Below are positions 54,541 through 64,000 of a stretch of DNA of 64,000 bases, one piece after another. Each line of letters starts with the position of its first letter. Within the stretch, counting starts at the first letter, position 1. This DNA is from Prochlorococcaceae cyanobacterium jk18x22bins.40 (lineage in GTDB: Bacteria > Cyanobacteriota > Cyanobacteriia > PCC-6307 > Cyanobiaceae). The stretch spans positions 56,462 to 120,461 of the forward strand of contig JAJDVL010000004.1 of assembly GCA_022826155.1 (NCBI GenBank). Reading direction: 5' to 3'. The notes under the pieces are model-generated. The model ran no database searches. It was not told where the DNA came from and saw only the letters and a list, made by a program, of their open reading frames with translations. A program made the position numbers and the translations under genes.

Positions 54541-54855
54541 TCAGCCAGGGTCTGCCATGGCCAATCGGTGGAGATGCTTCTCCAGCCAGCGCTGCAGCGC
54601 CAACCCCTTGAGCCGTGGCGGCACCCACGGCAAGACGGGATCGCGTCGTGGATCCGATCCCACCACCAGCAAGGGCACCAGCAGCCCGAAACGCTGCTGC
54701 AACACCGGATCCCCGTCCACGTCCACAAGCTGCAGGGTCCCCTGGGGCAGCAGGGAGACCAGGCGCTCCGCCAGGCCGGTGCAGAGGCAGCACCCGGAAC
54801 GGGTCAGCAGGACGAGGGGTGGCCAGGGGGGATGGCTCATGGATTGGTGGCTCAT
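54541..54855 (-). CDS. Glutaredoxin-like (thioredoxin-fold) protein
   Basis: A 104-residue protein of the small glutaredoxin-like (DUF836) type. [19 protein letters not shown] near the N-terminus carries a CCLC motif, followed by [20 protein letters not shown], the usual second strand and helix, and a cis-Pro-like VPLLVV. It is likely a cytosolic thiol oxidoreductase. Its ATG (54855) overlaps the yidD stop by four bases; a second ATG at 54840 is possible. murE follows on the same strand. Confidence 0.82.
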   Translation of the reverse strand: MSHQSMSHPPWPPLVLLTRSGCCLCTGLAERLVSLLPQGTLQLVDVDGDPVLQQRFGLLVPLLVVGSDPRRDPVLPWVPPRLKGLALQRWLEKHLHRLAMADPG

Positions 54856-55109
54856 GGGTCGGGAACGGGGTCGTAGCCCCCTGTCGTGAAGGGGTGGCAC
54901 CGCAGCAGCCGCCACACACTCAACCAGCCACCCCGCCAGAGGCCATGGCGCTCCAGGGCCTCCATAGCATAGGCGCTGCAACTGGGGCTGAAACGACAGC
55001 GGGGCGCCAACAGGGGCGAGATGAGTCGCTGATAGAGGCCGATGAGGACCATGAGCGGCGCCGCCAGCCGCCAACTGGGGCCGTTACTCTTCCGGGGGGG
55101 TACAATCAC
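54852..55109 (-). CDS. yidD: Membrane protein insertion efficiency factor YidD
   Basis: An 85-residue protein with the complete family signature [19 protein letters not shown], then [15 protein letters not shown] and [17 protein letters not shown]. It is an amphipathic, membrane-bound helper of YidC-mediated insertion. The start is GTG 55109; ATG 55052 (MVLIGLYQ) would match the usual short form better. It is divergent from rpsD, with about 70 bp between. Confidence 0.93.
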   Translation of the reverse strand: MIVPPRKSNGPSWRLAAPLMVLIGLYQRLISPLLAPRCRFSPSCSAYAMEALERHGLWRGGWLSVWRLLRCHPFTTGGYDPVPDP

Positions 55110-55182
55110 GGTTTGACGCCATGGCTAACCCCATGGTGCCAAATGTTTTGTCCACCACTCACTGCATCAAGGACCGACACCC

Positions 55183-55791
55183 ATGTCTCGATACCGCGGC
55201 CCTCGCCTGAGGATTACGCGGCGCTTGGGAGACCTTCCCGGTCTCACCCGTAAGGCCGCCAAGCGGTCTTATCCCCCCGGTCAGCACGGCCAAGCCCGTC
55301 GCAAGCGCTCCGAATACGCCATTCGTCTGGAAGAAAAGCAAAAGCTGCGGTTCAACTACGGAGTATCCGAGCGGCAGTTGGTGCGCTACATCAAAAAAGC
55401 CCGCGCCCAGGACGGCTCCACTGGCACCAACCTGCTCAAGCTGCTGGAAAACCGCCTGGACAACGTGTGTTTCCGGCTGGGATTTGCCCCCACCATTCCT
55501 GGCGCCCGCCAGTTGGTGAACCATGGCCACGTCACGGTCAACGGCCGCATGGTGAACATTGCCAGCTATCAGTGCAAGGCCGGCGACGCCCTGGCCGTTC
55601 GGGAACGGAAAGGCAGCAGGCGCCTGGCCACGGACAATCTGGAGTTCCCCGGTCTGGCCAACGTGCCCCCCCACCTGGAGCTGGACAAGAACAAGCTCAC
55701 CGCCAAGGTGGTGGGGGGCTGTGAACGGGAGTGGGTAGCCCTGGAAATCAACGAGTTGCTGGTGGTGGAGTACTACTCCCGCAAGGTGTGA
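55183..55791 (+). CDS. rpsD: 30S ribosomal protein S4
   Basis: A 202-residue S4 of normal length. It starts [20 protein letters not shown], the usual cyanobacterial form without zinc Cys. The S4 RNA-binding domain is visible as [20 protein letters not shown], followed by [17 protein letters not shown]. It binds 16S rRNA early in 30S assembly and may also repress its own translation. The single-gene unit lies between yidD (divergent) and a long non-coding stretch. Confidence 0.98.
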   Translation: MSRYRGPRLRITRRLGDLPGLTRKAAKRSYPPGQHGQARRKRSEYAIRLEEKQKLRFNYGVSERQLVRYIKKARAQDGSTGTNLLKLLENRLDNVCFRLGFAPTIPGARQLVNHGHVTVNGRMVNIASYQCKAGDALAVRERKGSRRLATDNLEFPGLANVPPHLELDKNKLTAKVVGGCEREWVALEINELLVVEYYSRKV

Positions 55792-56584
55792 AACCACCAA
55801 GGCCTATGGGGCCACTTTTGTTCAGGAGAAGGTCGGACTTTGACGGGGAGCAGCGCTTCCCTCAGCGCCCTCGTCTCTGCTCTGCCCTCCTGCATTTCAG
55901 CCTTGAGATCGTCAACCGCTTGTTCTGCCCCACTTCTCTGGCCTCCTGGATTCAGCCGGGCATGTTGAGCCTAGCTAGTGGGGTTGATCCTGCTATTGTT
56001 CCAGGGAACCTCTGAACAAGCCTCCTCGGGGCTCTGGGGCAGAAGCTTGCCAACGGACTACCCACGCGCTAGGATACCCCCCAAGCGTTTGATTGTTTCC
56101 TCCACCCATGCACGACGTAACACATCTGAACCCCAGCCCGTCTGTGGAGCTCAGGCGTGAAGCGGCAGTTGGGGGCGATTATTCAGGGATGTATCAAAAA
56201 GAGCATCCTACGGGGAGTTTGCATCAAATTATGCTAGGGTGGCCGGGTGGCCGGGTGGCCGGGTGGCCGGGCCATGAGTGTGTGTATAGCCGAGGGCGGG
56301 GGCTGGCTCTGCGTTCCGGCCTCCCCGTCTGAGTTTTCCGCCTCTATACCTGATCGTTTCAGGTCTTCTGCCGCCCGCATCGGGGCAGAGGGAAAGGGCA
56401 GGCGCAGGGCATGGGGAGCACCCGCTTGCACGGACGGACGGGCTGGTGCATCAAAAGGGGGCGGCCCATGTCCAATGGTCCGACTCCGCCACCGACCGAA
56501 CCCAGGGGTCACGACAGATACCACCAACGGTTCCCCTGAAGAATGGCCAGGGGCGATGGGGTTCCCCATGGGAAGGGATCAACC
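55792..56584. other. Non-coding stretch of about 790 bp
   Basis: No convincing gene is seen. Short open frames occur on both strands without recognisable features. CCTCTGAACAAGCC at about 56008 resembles the ends of some IS5-family elements, but there is no transposase or matching opposite end. A four-copy octamer repeat lies at 56237-56268. The 3' part probably holds the promoter and leader of the giant repeat protein gene. Confidence 0.5.
56237..56268. repeat. Four tandem copies of GGGTGGCC
   Basis: Exact 8-bp units at 56237, 56245, 56253 and 56261, followed by a partial GGGCC. They lie about 320 bp upstream of the giant secreted protein start, so slippage here could alter promoter spacing or expression. 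Confidence 0.9.
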
Positions 56585-59500
56585 ATGAAGCCCCATCAAA
56601 ACCCATCTCACCAAGGCTGGCAGTGGCTCCTCTCCTGGATGGGCCTGGCAGGGACCCCGCTGGTTTTCCTTGCCCTGTTGCTGCTGGCCGGGCTGTCCTC
56701 CGGCGCGAAGGCGCAGACAACGTACCCGACCGTCTCCCCGACGGAAATCTACGAGGGTGAGACGCTCACGTTCACGATAGTGACAGACATGACAAATGCC
56801 GGCGGGCTTGGTTGGCACAATGACTTGGTTAGTGGCTACGGTTTTATTGACAACCACAATGACAGCACTGCCACTGAGGGAGCCACAACCGGTGATTTCG
56901 TTTTTCTCGCGTCCAACGGTTCTACCCAAAACCAACTTAACTCTGATGACGTAGTTATACGAAATAATCAAACGACCAACGAGGTCGACATTCGCATCCG
57001 CGCGAACACGGACAACACCACGGAAGGGGATGAGACGATTATTCTGGAACTTATCCGGGATTTTGGTACCAACATAAAGATGCCGACGGCCATCACCCTG
57101 AAAGACGGCGCCCGTCCTAGCACCTCCACCGACGGCGTCACCATCTCGGAAACATCCCTCACCCTGACCGAACTCGGCGCATCGAGTGCGGTGGAGAAGA
57201 CCTACACAGTGGTGCTGAACACGGACCCCACAGCGGATGTCACGATCACGGTGGCCAACGGCGACAGCACCGCCGTTGCAGTAGACACCAACGCCAGCAC
57301 CAGCGGTAACCAGAACACCCTGACCTTCACGGCGGGCGGTGACGGCTCCGGTTCAGGAGCGGGCAATGGCAACTGGGCCGTGGCCCAGACGGTGACGGTG
57401 CGGGCGCTGAACGACGCTGACGGTGCTCCCGAAACCTTCAACCTCACCCATACGGCCACCGCCACGGGCAGCACGGCCCCCTATCACGGCATCTCCATCG
57501 ATCCAGTGGCGATCACCACCACAGACGTTGGTCACGGGACGTTGGTGTCGACGCCCACCTTATCGGTGCTGGAAAGCGACGACGAGGCGGATTACAAGTT
57601 GGTTCTGAGGAGCGCGCCCGGCGGCACGGTGACGATTTCGGCCACCTCGGGCGCCACGGCGACCGCGACGGTCTCGCCCCCCTCGCTGAGCTTCGACAAC
57701 TCCAACTGGGACACGCCGCAGAGGTTCACGGTGACCGGCAAGGGGGCGGGCTCCACCTCCATCAGCCATGCCGTGACCACCGGCACGACGGACTATCCGA
57801 TGTCCATGACGATCTCTTCGGTGGCGGTGACGGTGACGGCGGACACCCGCCCGACGGTTAGTTTGGGTCCCAGATTCACGCTTGTGGACGAAGGCGACAA
57901 TGCGGTGTCCACGCTGACCCTGTCGGCGGCGCTGGGCGTCGACGTGACGATACCCATGACAGTGACAAATACTAATACGGAATCGGGCGACTACACCGTG
58001 CCGAACCCCAGCAGCGTGACCGTCACCGCGGGCGAGACCGAAGCAACGTTCACCGTCGCCACCACGGACGATAACCTCGTCGAGACAAGAGAACTGTTCA
58101 ATGTGGACATCGACACGACAAACCTGCCCGGGGAGGTGCGCGCCGGGACGGAGACGACAAGCCAATTCGCCATCACGGACAACGACGAGGGCGTACTGGT
58201 GTCCATGAGCGCGGCAGCCGCTTCAGTCTGGGAGGGCGAGTCGCTGGAGGTGTTCTTCGAACTGGCCGAGACGCTCGACAAGGATGTGCAGATACCGATA
58301 GATGTCTTTGGCGATGCGACAGATATCGTGGACCCTGTTGCGGAGTACCAAGCTGTGGATTACACCGCGACTATTGCCGAGGGGGACACCACCGGCAGCG
58401 TGACCGTGACGACGATTCAGGACACCTATGCCGAGCAGCAAGAGATATTCTCTGTCAGTCTAAATAATGACGGATTCGAGCAGCTTTTGAGTCAGGGGCT
58501 TAGACTCGACCCGGATGCTGCCACAACGCAGGTCACCATTCTCGATGACGACCTGGTGGTGCTGACCGAGTCGTCCGGATCCACGGTGGTGAACGAGGAC
58601 GGGACCACGGACGGCTACGAGGTCCATTTGAGGCCCCTGCATGGGACTTTTAACTATTCCCCCTCCACGGTTGTGGCGACGGCCGGGGACGGAGTGCAGG
58701 TCAGCGCGTCGGGCAACACGCCGGCGGCATCGAGGAGCATGACCTTATCAAATTTGAATCGGAGCCGGACGGTGCGTGTCCACGCCGTGGACGACGACTT
58801 GGACAATCCCGGTGGCAGCCGCAGCGGACGCATCACCCACGCGGTCACCCTGACCAGTGACGGCACGCCGAACGGTGTGGTCGACGACATTCTGGTCACC
58901 ATCACCGACGACGACCCGACGACGGTGACGCTGTCTGCCGCCGCGGGCGACATCGAGGAGGGGCAGACAAAGGAGTTCACCATCACCCTGGGCCGTGGTC
59001 TGGTGAACGGCGAGACCCTGACGGCGCCGCTCACCTTTGGCGGTACGGCGACAAGGGGAACGGACTACACCATGACCGGATCGGCGGCCACCGGCGTGCA
59101 ATACAACAACCTGAATAGTGGGAATGCTAACGTGGTGTTCACCGGTCCGCAGTCCGGCGCGACGGCCACCACGGCGACGATCACCCTGAGCGCCACAGCA
59201 GACAGCACGGTGGAGAGTACGGCGGAGACGGTGGACATCGCCTTCGGCACGGTTACCAATACGGGTTTGACAGGCGCCGGCGGGGTGAGCGATACCGATA
59301 ACCTGGCGGAATTCAACATATCGGACGCGGGGCCGGGCGCCGGGGTGACGGCTTCCACAAACTCCCTGTCTCTGACCGAACTGGGTGCGGCCAGCCTGGT
59401 GGAGAAGACCTACACGATCGTTCTGGATACCGACCCGGGCGCGGACGTGACCATCACGGTAGCCAACGGCGACAGCACCGCTGTCGAGGTGGACACCGAT

Positions 59501-62500
59501 TCGGGCACGACCGGCAACCAAAGCACCATGACCTTCACGGCGGGCGGGGACGGTTCCGGCTCAGGAGCAGGCAACGGCAACTGGGCGGTGGCCCAGACGG
59601 TGACGGTGCGGGCGCTGAATGATGCTGACGTTTTGGCGGAGAGCTTCAATCTCACCCACAGCGCCACCGCCACGGGCAACACGGCCCCCTATCACGGCAT
59701 TACCATCGTCCCGGTGGCGGTGACCACGACGGACGCGGGTCACGGTGTGGTGGTGTCGAAGCCCAGCGTGTCGGTGGCGGAGAACGACGAGATGGAAACC
59801 TACACGGTGGTGCTGAAGAGCCAGCCCGGCGGCCCGGTGACAATTACACCGACGACGGACGCCATGACCACCGCGACGGTCTCGCCCACCTCGGTGACCT
59901 TCACCAATTCGGATTGGAACATGCCGAAGACCTTCACGGTGACCGGCAAGGGCGCGGGCTCCACCTCCATCAGCCATGAGGTGACCACCGGCACGACGGA
60001 CTATCCCACCTCGACGACGATTCCGGCAGTGGCAGTGACGGCGGTGTCATCGGTTTCGTTGCCCTATGTAAGCCCGACGGAACTTTACGAGGGGGAAAGG
60101 GTGAAATTCACCATTACGATATCAGCAGAAGATGGGATGCAGTGGAATTCCTCTTTGGATAACGACGAGACTAACACCACTTTTTTAGGGACAGCCCGTG
60201 CTTCTGTTGATTATGACGTAATAGGCCGGTTGGTCGCCACAAGGGCTGTTCGGGATGGAAATAACTATACCTTGCCAGTCACTATTTCTGCCAGAACGGA
60301 TAATTTGACTGAAGGTGATGAAACCATAATCATTGGAATGGAAGCAGAATATCCCGACTACGAAAATGTTGCAACTGTCGCCATCACCTTGAAAGATGGT
60401 CCGCGGCCTGCGGCGGCGGATCGGGTCGTTGTTACGCCGACTTCTCTTACCCTGACCGAGTTAGGATCCCCGGCTGATGTTGAAAAAACCTACACGGTGG
60501 TGCTGGATACGAATCCCACAGCAGATGTGACCATCACCGTAGCCAACGGAGACGCCACCGCCGTTGTAGTGGACACCGATTCCGGCACCACTGGTGACCA
60601 GTCCACCCTGACCTTCACGGCGGGAGGGGACGGCTCGGGTTCAGGAGTGGGCAACGGCAACTGGGCCACGGCCCAGACGGTGACGGTGCGGGCGCTGAAC
60701 GACGGCGACGCTTTAGCGGAGAGCTTCAATCTCACCCACACCGCCACTGCCACAGGCAGCACGGCCCCCTATCACGGCATCACCATCGATCCGGTGGCGA
60801 TCACCACCATAGATGCCGGCCATGGGGTGGTGGTGTCGGAGTCCAGCGTGTCCGTAGCGGAGAACGACGAGACGGCTGCCTACACGGTGGTGCTGAAGAG
60901 CCAGCCCGGCGGCACGGTGACGATTTCGGCCGGCTCGAGCGCCACGACGCGGGCGACGGTCTCGCCCACGTCGCTGAGCTTCACCGACTCGGACTGGAAC
61001 ATGCCGAAGGCTTTCACGGTGACCGGCAAGGACATGGGCTTTGCCGCCATCAGCCATGGGGTGAGCACCGGCACGACGGACTATCCCATCTCGACGAGGA
61101 TTCCGGCGATGTCGGTCACGGTGACGGCGGCGGTTGACGCCGGGCTGGTCATCACCGAGACCGGCATACCCGAGGAGACCCGCGTCACTGAGTGGACGGG
61201 GATCCGGTCGCGCAACACGGACACCTACACGGTGGCGCTGGCCACCCAGCCCACCCATGGCGTGACGGTGACGGCCAGTGCCGGCGCAGGTGTGCAGGTA
61301 GCAGCGCCTGGAGGCACAGCGGGCGGCACCGCTACTCTCACCTTCACCACCAGCAACTGGAACACGGCCCAGACGGTGACGGTCACCGGTGTGGACGACA
61401 GCGTGGACAATCCCGGTGGCAGTCGGGAGGTGACCATCAGTCATGCCGCCAGTTCTACAGATTCCGACTACACCATCGGCAGCGCCGGCAGCGTGGAGGT
61501 AATGGTAACGGATAACGAGTCTACGAATATTACGCTGTCTGCCAATCCGGCGGGTGACATTCAGGAAGGCGAAACAAAGGAGCTTACCTTTGAACTGAAT
61601 CGCGGTTTGGTGAACGGCGAGACTCTGGAGCTGAATCTCAGGCTGTCGGGCACGGCGATAAAGGGAACGGACTACACCATGACGAACACGGCAGCCGCCG
61701 GGTTGGGGGTGACATACAGTAATCTGAGCGGCACTGGCAACCCCAGCGTGAATTTTACCGGCCCTGAGTCTGGCGTTACGGCCACTACAGCCAGAATCAC
61801 GCTGACGGCCATAACGGACAGCACGGTAGAGGACCCGGAAAGTGTTCTTACGGCCACATCAAGCTCCGCCAACCCAATAATAACAGACCTTTACCTCGGT
61901 GGAGGACTTGGCACAACAGACAACATGCCGGATTTCAATATTTTAGAAGCAATTCCGCCGGGCCTGACCTTCTCCAAACTCACTCTGACGGTGAGCGAGG
62001 ACGGCACGACAACAACGGACGCCTACACGGTGGCGTTGACCACCCAGCCTACCCATGACGTTACGGTGACGGTCAGCGCCGGCGCGGGTGTACAGGTAGC
62101 AGAGGATGAAGGCACAGCGGGCGGCGCCGTTACCCTCACCTTCACCACCAGCAATTGGAACACGCCCCAGACGGTGACGGTCACCGGCGTGAACGACAGC
62201 ACGGACAATCCCGGTGGCGGTCGCGAGGTGAGCATCACCCATGCCGCCAGTTCTACAGATTCCGACTACACCATCGGCAGCGCCGGCAGTGTGGAGGCGA
62301 CGGTGACCGATGACGACGCCACCACGGTGACGCTGTCCGGCGCCGCGGGCGACATCCAGGAGGGGCAGACGAAGGAGTTCACCATCACCCTGAACCGGGG
62401 CCTGGTGGACGGCGAAACCCTGACTGTACCACTGACTTTTGGCGGCACGGCCACAAGGGGAACGGACTACACCATGATGGGCGCGACAGTCACCGGTGTG

Positions 62501-63160
62501 CAATACAACAACCTGAATAGCGGCACTGCCACCGTGGTGTTCACCGGCCCGCAGTCCGGCGCGACGGCCACCACGGCCACCATCACCCTGAGCGCCACAG
62601 CGGACAACACGGTGGAGAGTACGGCGGAGACGGTGGACATCGGGCTAGGTGCTATCACCAACACCGGCTTGACAGGCGCCGGCGGGGTGAGCGAGACCGA
62701 CAGCCTGGCGGAGTTCAACATATCGGACGCGGGGCCGGGCGCCGGGGTAACGGTTTCCACAAACTCCCTGTCTCTGACCGAACTGGGTGCGCCCAGCGTG
62801 GTGGAAAAGACCTACACGATCGTTCTGGATACCAACCCGGGTGCGGCTGTGACCATCACGGTCACCAACGGCGACGCCACCGCCGTGTCCGTGGACACCG
62901 ACACGGTCATGTCCGGCAACCAGAACACGCTGACCTTCACGGCGGGCGGTGACGGCTCGGATTCAGGAGCGGGGAACGGCAACTGGGCTGTACCCCAGAC
63001 GGTGACGGTGCGTGCGCTGAACGACGTCGACAGCGCGAACGAGAACTTCAACATCACCCACACGGCCACCGCGGCGAGCGGCCCGTACAACGGCATCGCC
63101 GTCGATCGGGTGGCGGTGACCATCACTGACGCCGGCCACGGGGTGTTGTTGTCGAAGTAG
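56585..63160 (+). CDS. Giant secreted Calx-beta-like repeat protein (interrupted by TAG)
   Basis: From ATG 56585 the frame gives 2191 residues to a TAG at 63158. The N-terminus is a signal peptide (hydrophobic 26-39, cleavage after SGAKA). The rest is a mosaic of beta-sandwich repeats. Type A starts SLTLTELG and includes FTAGGDGSGSGAGNGNW and TVTVRALND. Type B includes GDIEEGQTKEFTITL. Type C includes TSNWNTAQTVTVTGV and NPGGSREVTI. Type D includes SPTEIYEGE. Acidic turn motifs and VTDDD-type ends fit Calx-beta domains, likely calcium-binding. Such proteins act in adhesion or matrix. A similar frame continues after the stop. Confidence 0.85.
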   Translation: MKPHQNPSHQGWQWLLSWMGLAGTPLVFLALLLLAGLSSGAKAQTTYPTVSPTEIYEGETLTFTIVTDMTNAGGLGWHNDLVSGYGFIDNHNDSTATEGATTGDFVFLASNGSTQNQLNSDDVVIRNNQTTNEVDIRIRANTDNTTEGDETIILELIRDFGTNIKMPTAITLKDGARPSTSTDGVTISETSLTLTELGASSAVEKTYTVVLNTDPTADVTITVANGDSTAVAVDTNASTSGNQNTLTFTAGGDGSGSGAGNGNWAVAQTVTVRALNDADGAPETFNLTHTATATGSTAPYHGISIDPVAITTTDVGHGTLVSTPTLSVLESDDEADYKLVLRSAPGGTVTISATSGATATATVSPPSLSFDNSNWDTPQRFTVTGKGAGSTSISHAVTTGTTDYPMSMTISSVAVTVTADTRPTVSLGPRFTLVDEGDNAVSTLTLSAALGVDVTIPMTVTNTNTESGDYTVPNPSSVTVTAGETEATFTVATTDDNLVETRELFNVDIDTTNLPGEVRAGTETTSQFAITDNDEGVLVSMSAAAASVWEGESLEVFFELAETLDKDVQIPIDVFGDATDIVDPVAEYQAVDYTATIAEGDTTGSVTVTTIQDTYAEQQEIFSVSLNNDGFEQLLSQGLRLDPDAATTQVTILDDDLVVLTESSGSTVVNEDGTTDGYEVHLRPLHGTFNYSPSTVVATAGDGVQVSASGNTPAASRSMTLSNLNRSRTVRVHAVDDDLDNPGGSRSGRITHAVTLTSDGTPNGVVDDILVTITDDDPTTVTLSAAAGDIEEGQTKEFTITLGRGLVNGETLTAPLTFGGTATRGTDYTMTGSAATGVQYNNLNSGNANVVFTGPQSGATATTATITLSATADSTVESTAETVDIAFGTVTNTGLTGAGGVSDTDNLAEFNISDAGPGAGVTASTNSLSLTELGAASLVEKTYTIVLDTDPGADVTITVANGDSTAVEVDTDSGTTGNQSTMTFTAGGDGSGSGAGNGNWAVAQTVTVRALNDADVLAESFNLTHSATATGNTAPYHGITIVPVAVTTTDAGHGVVVSKPSVSVAENDEMETYTVVLKSQPGGPVTITPTTDAMTTATVSPTSVTFTNSDWNMPKTFTVTGKGAGSTSISHEVTTGTTDYPTSTTIPAVAVTAVSSVSLPYVSPTELYEGERVKFTITISAEDGMQWNSSLDNDETNTTFLGTARASVDYDVIGRLVATRAVRDGNNYTLPVTISARTDNLTEGDETIIIGMEAEYPDYENVATVAITLKDGPRPAAADRVVVTPTSLTLTELGSPADVEKTYTVVLDTNPTADVTITVANGDATAVVVDTDSGTTGDQSTLTFTAGGDGSGSGVGNGNWATAQTVTVRALNDGDALAESFNLTHTATATGSTAPYHGITIDPVAITTIDAGHGVVVSESSVSVAENDETAAYTVVLKSQPGGTVTISAGSSATTRATVSPTSLSFTDSDWNMPKAFTVTGKDMGFAAISHGVSTGTTDYPISTRIPAMSVTVTAAVDAGLVITETGIPEETRVTEWTGIRSRNTDTYTVALATQPTHGVTVTASAGAGVQVAAPGGTAGGTATLTFTTSNWNTAQTVTVTGVDDSVDNPGGSREVTISHAASSTDSDYTIGSAGSVEVMVTDNESTNITLSANPAGDIQEGETKELTFELNRGLVNGETLELNLRLSGTAIKGTDYTMTNTAAAGLGVTYSNLSGTGNPSVNFTGPESGVTATTARITLTAITDSTVEDPESVLTATSSSANPIITDLYLGGGLGTTDNMPDFNILEAIPPGLTFSKLTLTVSEDGTTTTDAYTVALTTQPTHDVTVTVSAGAGVQVAEDEGTAGGAVTLTFTTSNWNTPQTVTVTGVNDSTDNPGGGREVSITHAASSTDSDYTIGSAGSVEATVTDDDATTVTLSGAAGDIQEGQTKEFTITLNRGLVDGETLTVPLTFGGTATRGTDYTMMGATVTGVQYNNLNSGTATVVFTGPQSGATATTATITLSATADNTVESTAETVDIGLGAITNTGLTGAGGVSETDSLAEFNISDAGPGAGVTVSTNSLSLTELGAPSVVEKTYTIVLDTNPGAAVTITVTNGDATAVSVDTDTVMSGNQNTLTFTAGGDGSDSGAGNGNWAVPQTVTVRALNDVDSANENFNITHTATAASGPYNGIAVDRVAVTITDAGHGVLLSK
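58918..60045. repeat. Composite B+A repeat, first copy
   Basis: About 1128 bp encoding a type B domain followed by a type A domain. It is closely matched, in the same order, by 62321-63447; start points are 3403 bp apart. Long runs are near identical by eye, for example from GCGCCGGGGTGACGG onward. Confidence 0.8.
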
Positions 63161-63447
63161 AGCGTATCGGTGGCGGAGAAAGACGTGAAGGTAACCTACA
63201 CGGTGGTGTTGAAGAGCCAGCCCGGCGGCCCGGTGACGATTTCAGCCACCTCGGACGCGCCGACCACCGCGGAGGTCTCGCCAGCCTCGGTGACTTTCAC
63301 CGACTCGGACTGGAACACGCCGCAGACCTTCACGGTGACCGGCAAGGACATGGGTTCCACCTCCATCAGGCATGAGGTGACCACCGCCACGACGGCCTAC
63401 CCGACGTCCATGTCGATCTCCGGGGTGATGATGACAGTGACGGCGGA
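62321..63447. repeat. Composite B+A repeat, second copy
   Basis: Partner of 58918-60045, about 1127 bp. It includes the TAG at 63158; the equivalent codon in the first copy (around 59764) is CCC in SKPSVSV. Confidence 0.8.
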
Positions 63448-64000
63448 CCCCCGACAGGTGCTGGACCTGTCCACTGCAAGCTCCCCCGCCAACGAAGGGA
63501 CCCCCGCCACGCTGCGCATCACCGCCACCGGCGCCACCAGCAACCAGCCGGTGGCGGGCGGCACCTCTCTGCTGACCTTCTCGGGCGAAGGCATCGCGTC
63601 CTCGGACTATTCGGTGGTTGCGCAGAACAGCTTCTCCCTGACGGGCGGTCCGCCACCCGCGGCGACCGCCACGGTCAACCTCGCCGCCGACAACGCTGAC
63701 GAGCCGAACGAGACGCTGGTGGTGGGCTGGCAGAACCTGCCGAGCAGCTACCGTGCCGGCACGACCGCCACAGTCACGATCATCGACCAGAACCCCACCA
63801 CGGTGACGCTGGCCGGCGGCGGCACGGTGGCCGAGGACGGCAGCAATTCAGTGAACGTCACGGTAACGCTGAGCCGTAACTTGGTGGCGGGGGAGACGGT
63901 AACCGTGCCGCTGGCGATCACGGGCACCGGCATTGCAGGGAGTGATTACACCATCGTACGGGCGCCGGGATCAAGCCTCAACAGTGGCGTAACGCTGAAC
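63161..64000 (+). pseudogene. Downstream continuation of the giant repeat protein after the TAG
   Basis: Immediately after the TAG at 63158-63160 the same frame continues SVSVAEKD, completes a type A domain (TYTVVLKSQPGGPVTI, then DSDWNTPQTFTVTG), then further Calx-beta-like domains (ATVTIIDQNPTTVTL, ITGTGIAGSDYTIV). It stays open for 280 codons to the window end. The stop therefore cuts a single ancestral gene inside a domain. It could be a real nonsense mutation, a readthrough site or a sequence error. Confidence 0.8.

Noticed and set aside
56000..56040. Possible IS element end (CCTCTGAACAAGCC)
   Set aside because: No transposase, no matching opposite end and no target duplication were seen.

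Overview
The window looks like a GC-rich picocyanobacterial chromosome of the Synechococcus/Cyanobium type. It carries families largely restricted to cyanobacteria and plastids (CPP1-like, DUF3531, DUF1400, cyAbrB, a menF-menA-menC-menE set for phylloquinone). It also has a dnaN-adjacent origin with TTTTCCACA DnaA boxes, and uvrA, recN, an ABC1 kinase and thrC on the thrC side. A giant secreted Calx-beta repeat protein, restriction-modification genes and an AAA ATPase remnant fit a host-associated lineage such as the sponge symbiont Candidatus Synechococcus spongiarum. That species name is inference from gene content, not a sequence match.

Layout. 0-5 kb is accessory: the start of a DNA methyltransferase running off the left edge, a nucleoside deoxyribosyltransferase, tRNA-Pro, an ArsJ/GAPDH arsenate-export pair, and a low-GC GntP-like permease whose end overlaps mfd. 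5-19 kb is mostly core: mfd with a Yfr1-like small RNA candidate upstream, CPP1-like, hslO, an ABC ATPase, DUF3531, two tandem sigma factors, nth, an RseP-like protease, mqo, serS with an enlarged coiled-coil arm, and a NifU-like scaffold. 19-26 kb holds a type IIG-like restriction-modification protein, tRNA-Val, a cyAbrB gene, and a second cyAbrB fused in frame to valyl-tRNA synthetase. 27-31 kb is a DNA ligase/exonuclease operon: LigA has a multiplied helix-hairpin-helix region, and its BRCT domain has been copied onto the neighbouring exonuclease. 31-44 kb holds SprT-like, DUF1269, a methyltransferase, uvrA, a sodium:solute symporter, recN, an ABC1 kinase, DUF1400 and thrC.

44.0-44.4 kb is a probable chromosomal origin, followed by dnaN. 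45.6-50.3 kb is the men cluster. 50.3-51.4 kb is an accessory pocket with a broken AAA ATPase, a 54-bp-repeat coiled-coil protein and a small membrane protein. 51.4-55.8 kb is core again (class V aminotransferase, murE, glutaredoxin-like, yidD, rpsD). After about 790 bp without a convincing gene, the rest is a giant repeat protein with an in-frame TAG at 63158; the same frame stays open for 280 codons to the window end.

The most unusual items are the cyAbrB-ValRS fusion, the remodelled ligA locus, the SerRS arm insertion, the Yfr1-like RNA and the amber-interrupted repeat protein. Mfd, UvrA, Nth, RecN and LigA, all DNA repair proteins, lie within 40 kb of the origin. Several convergent gene pairs overlap at their 3' ends, which indicates a compact genome.
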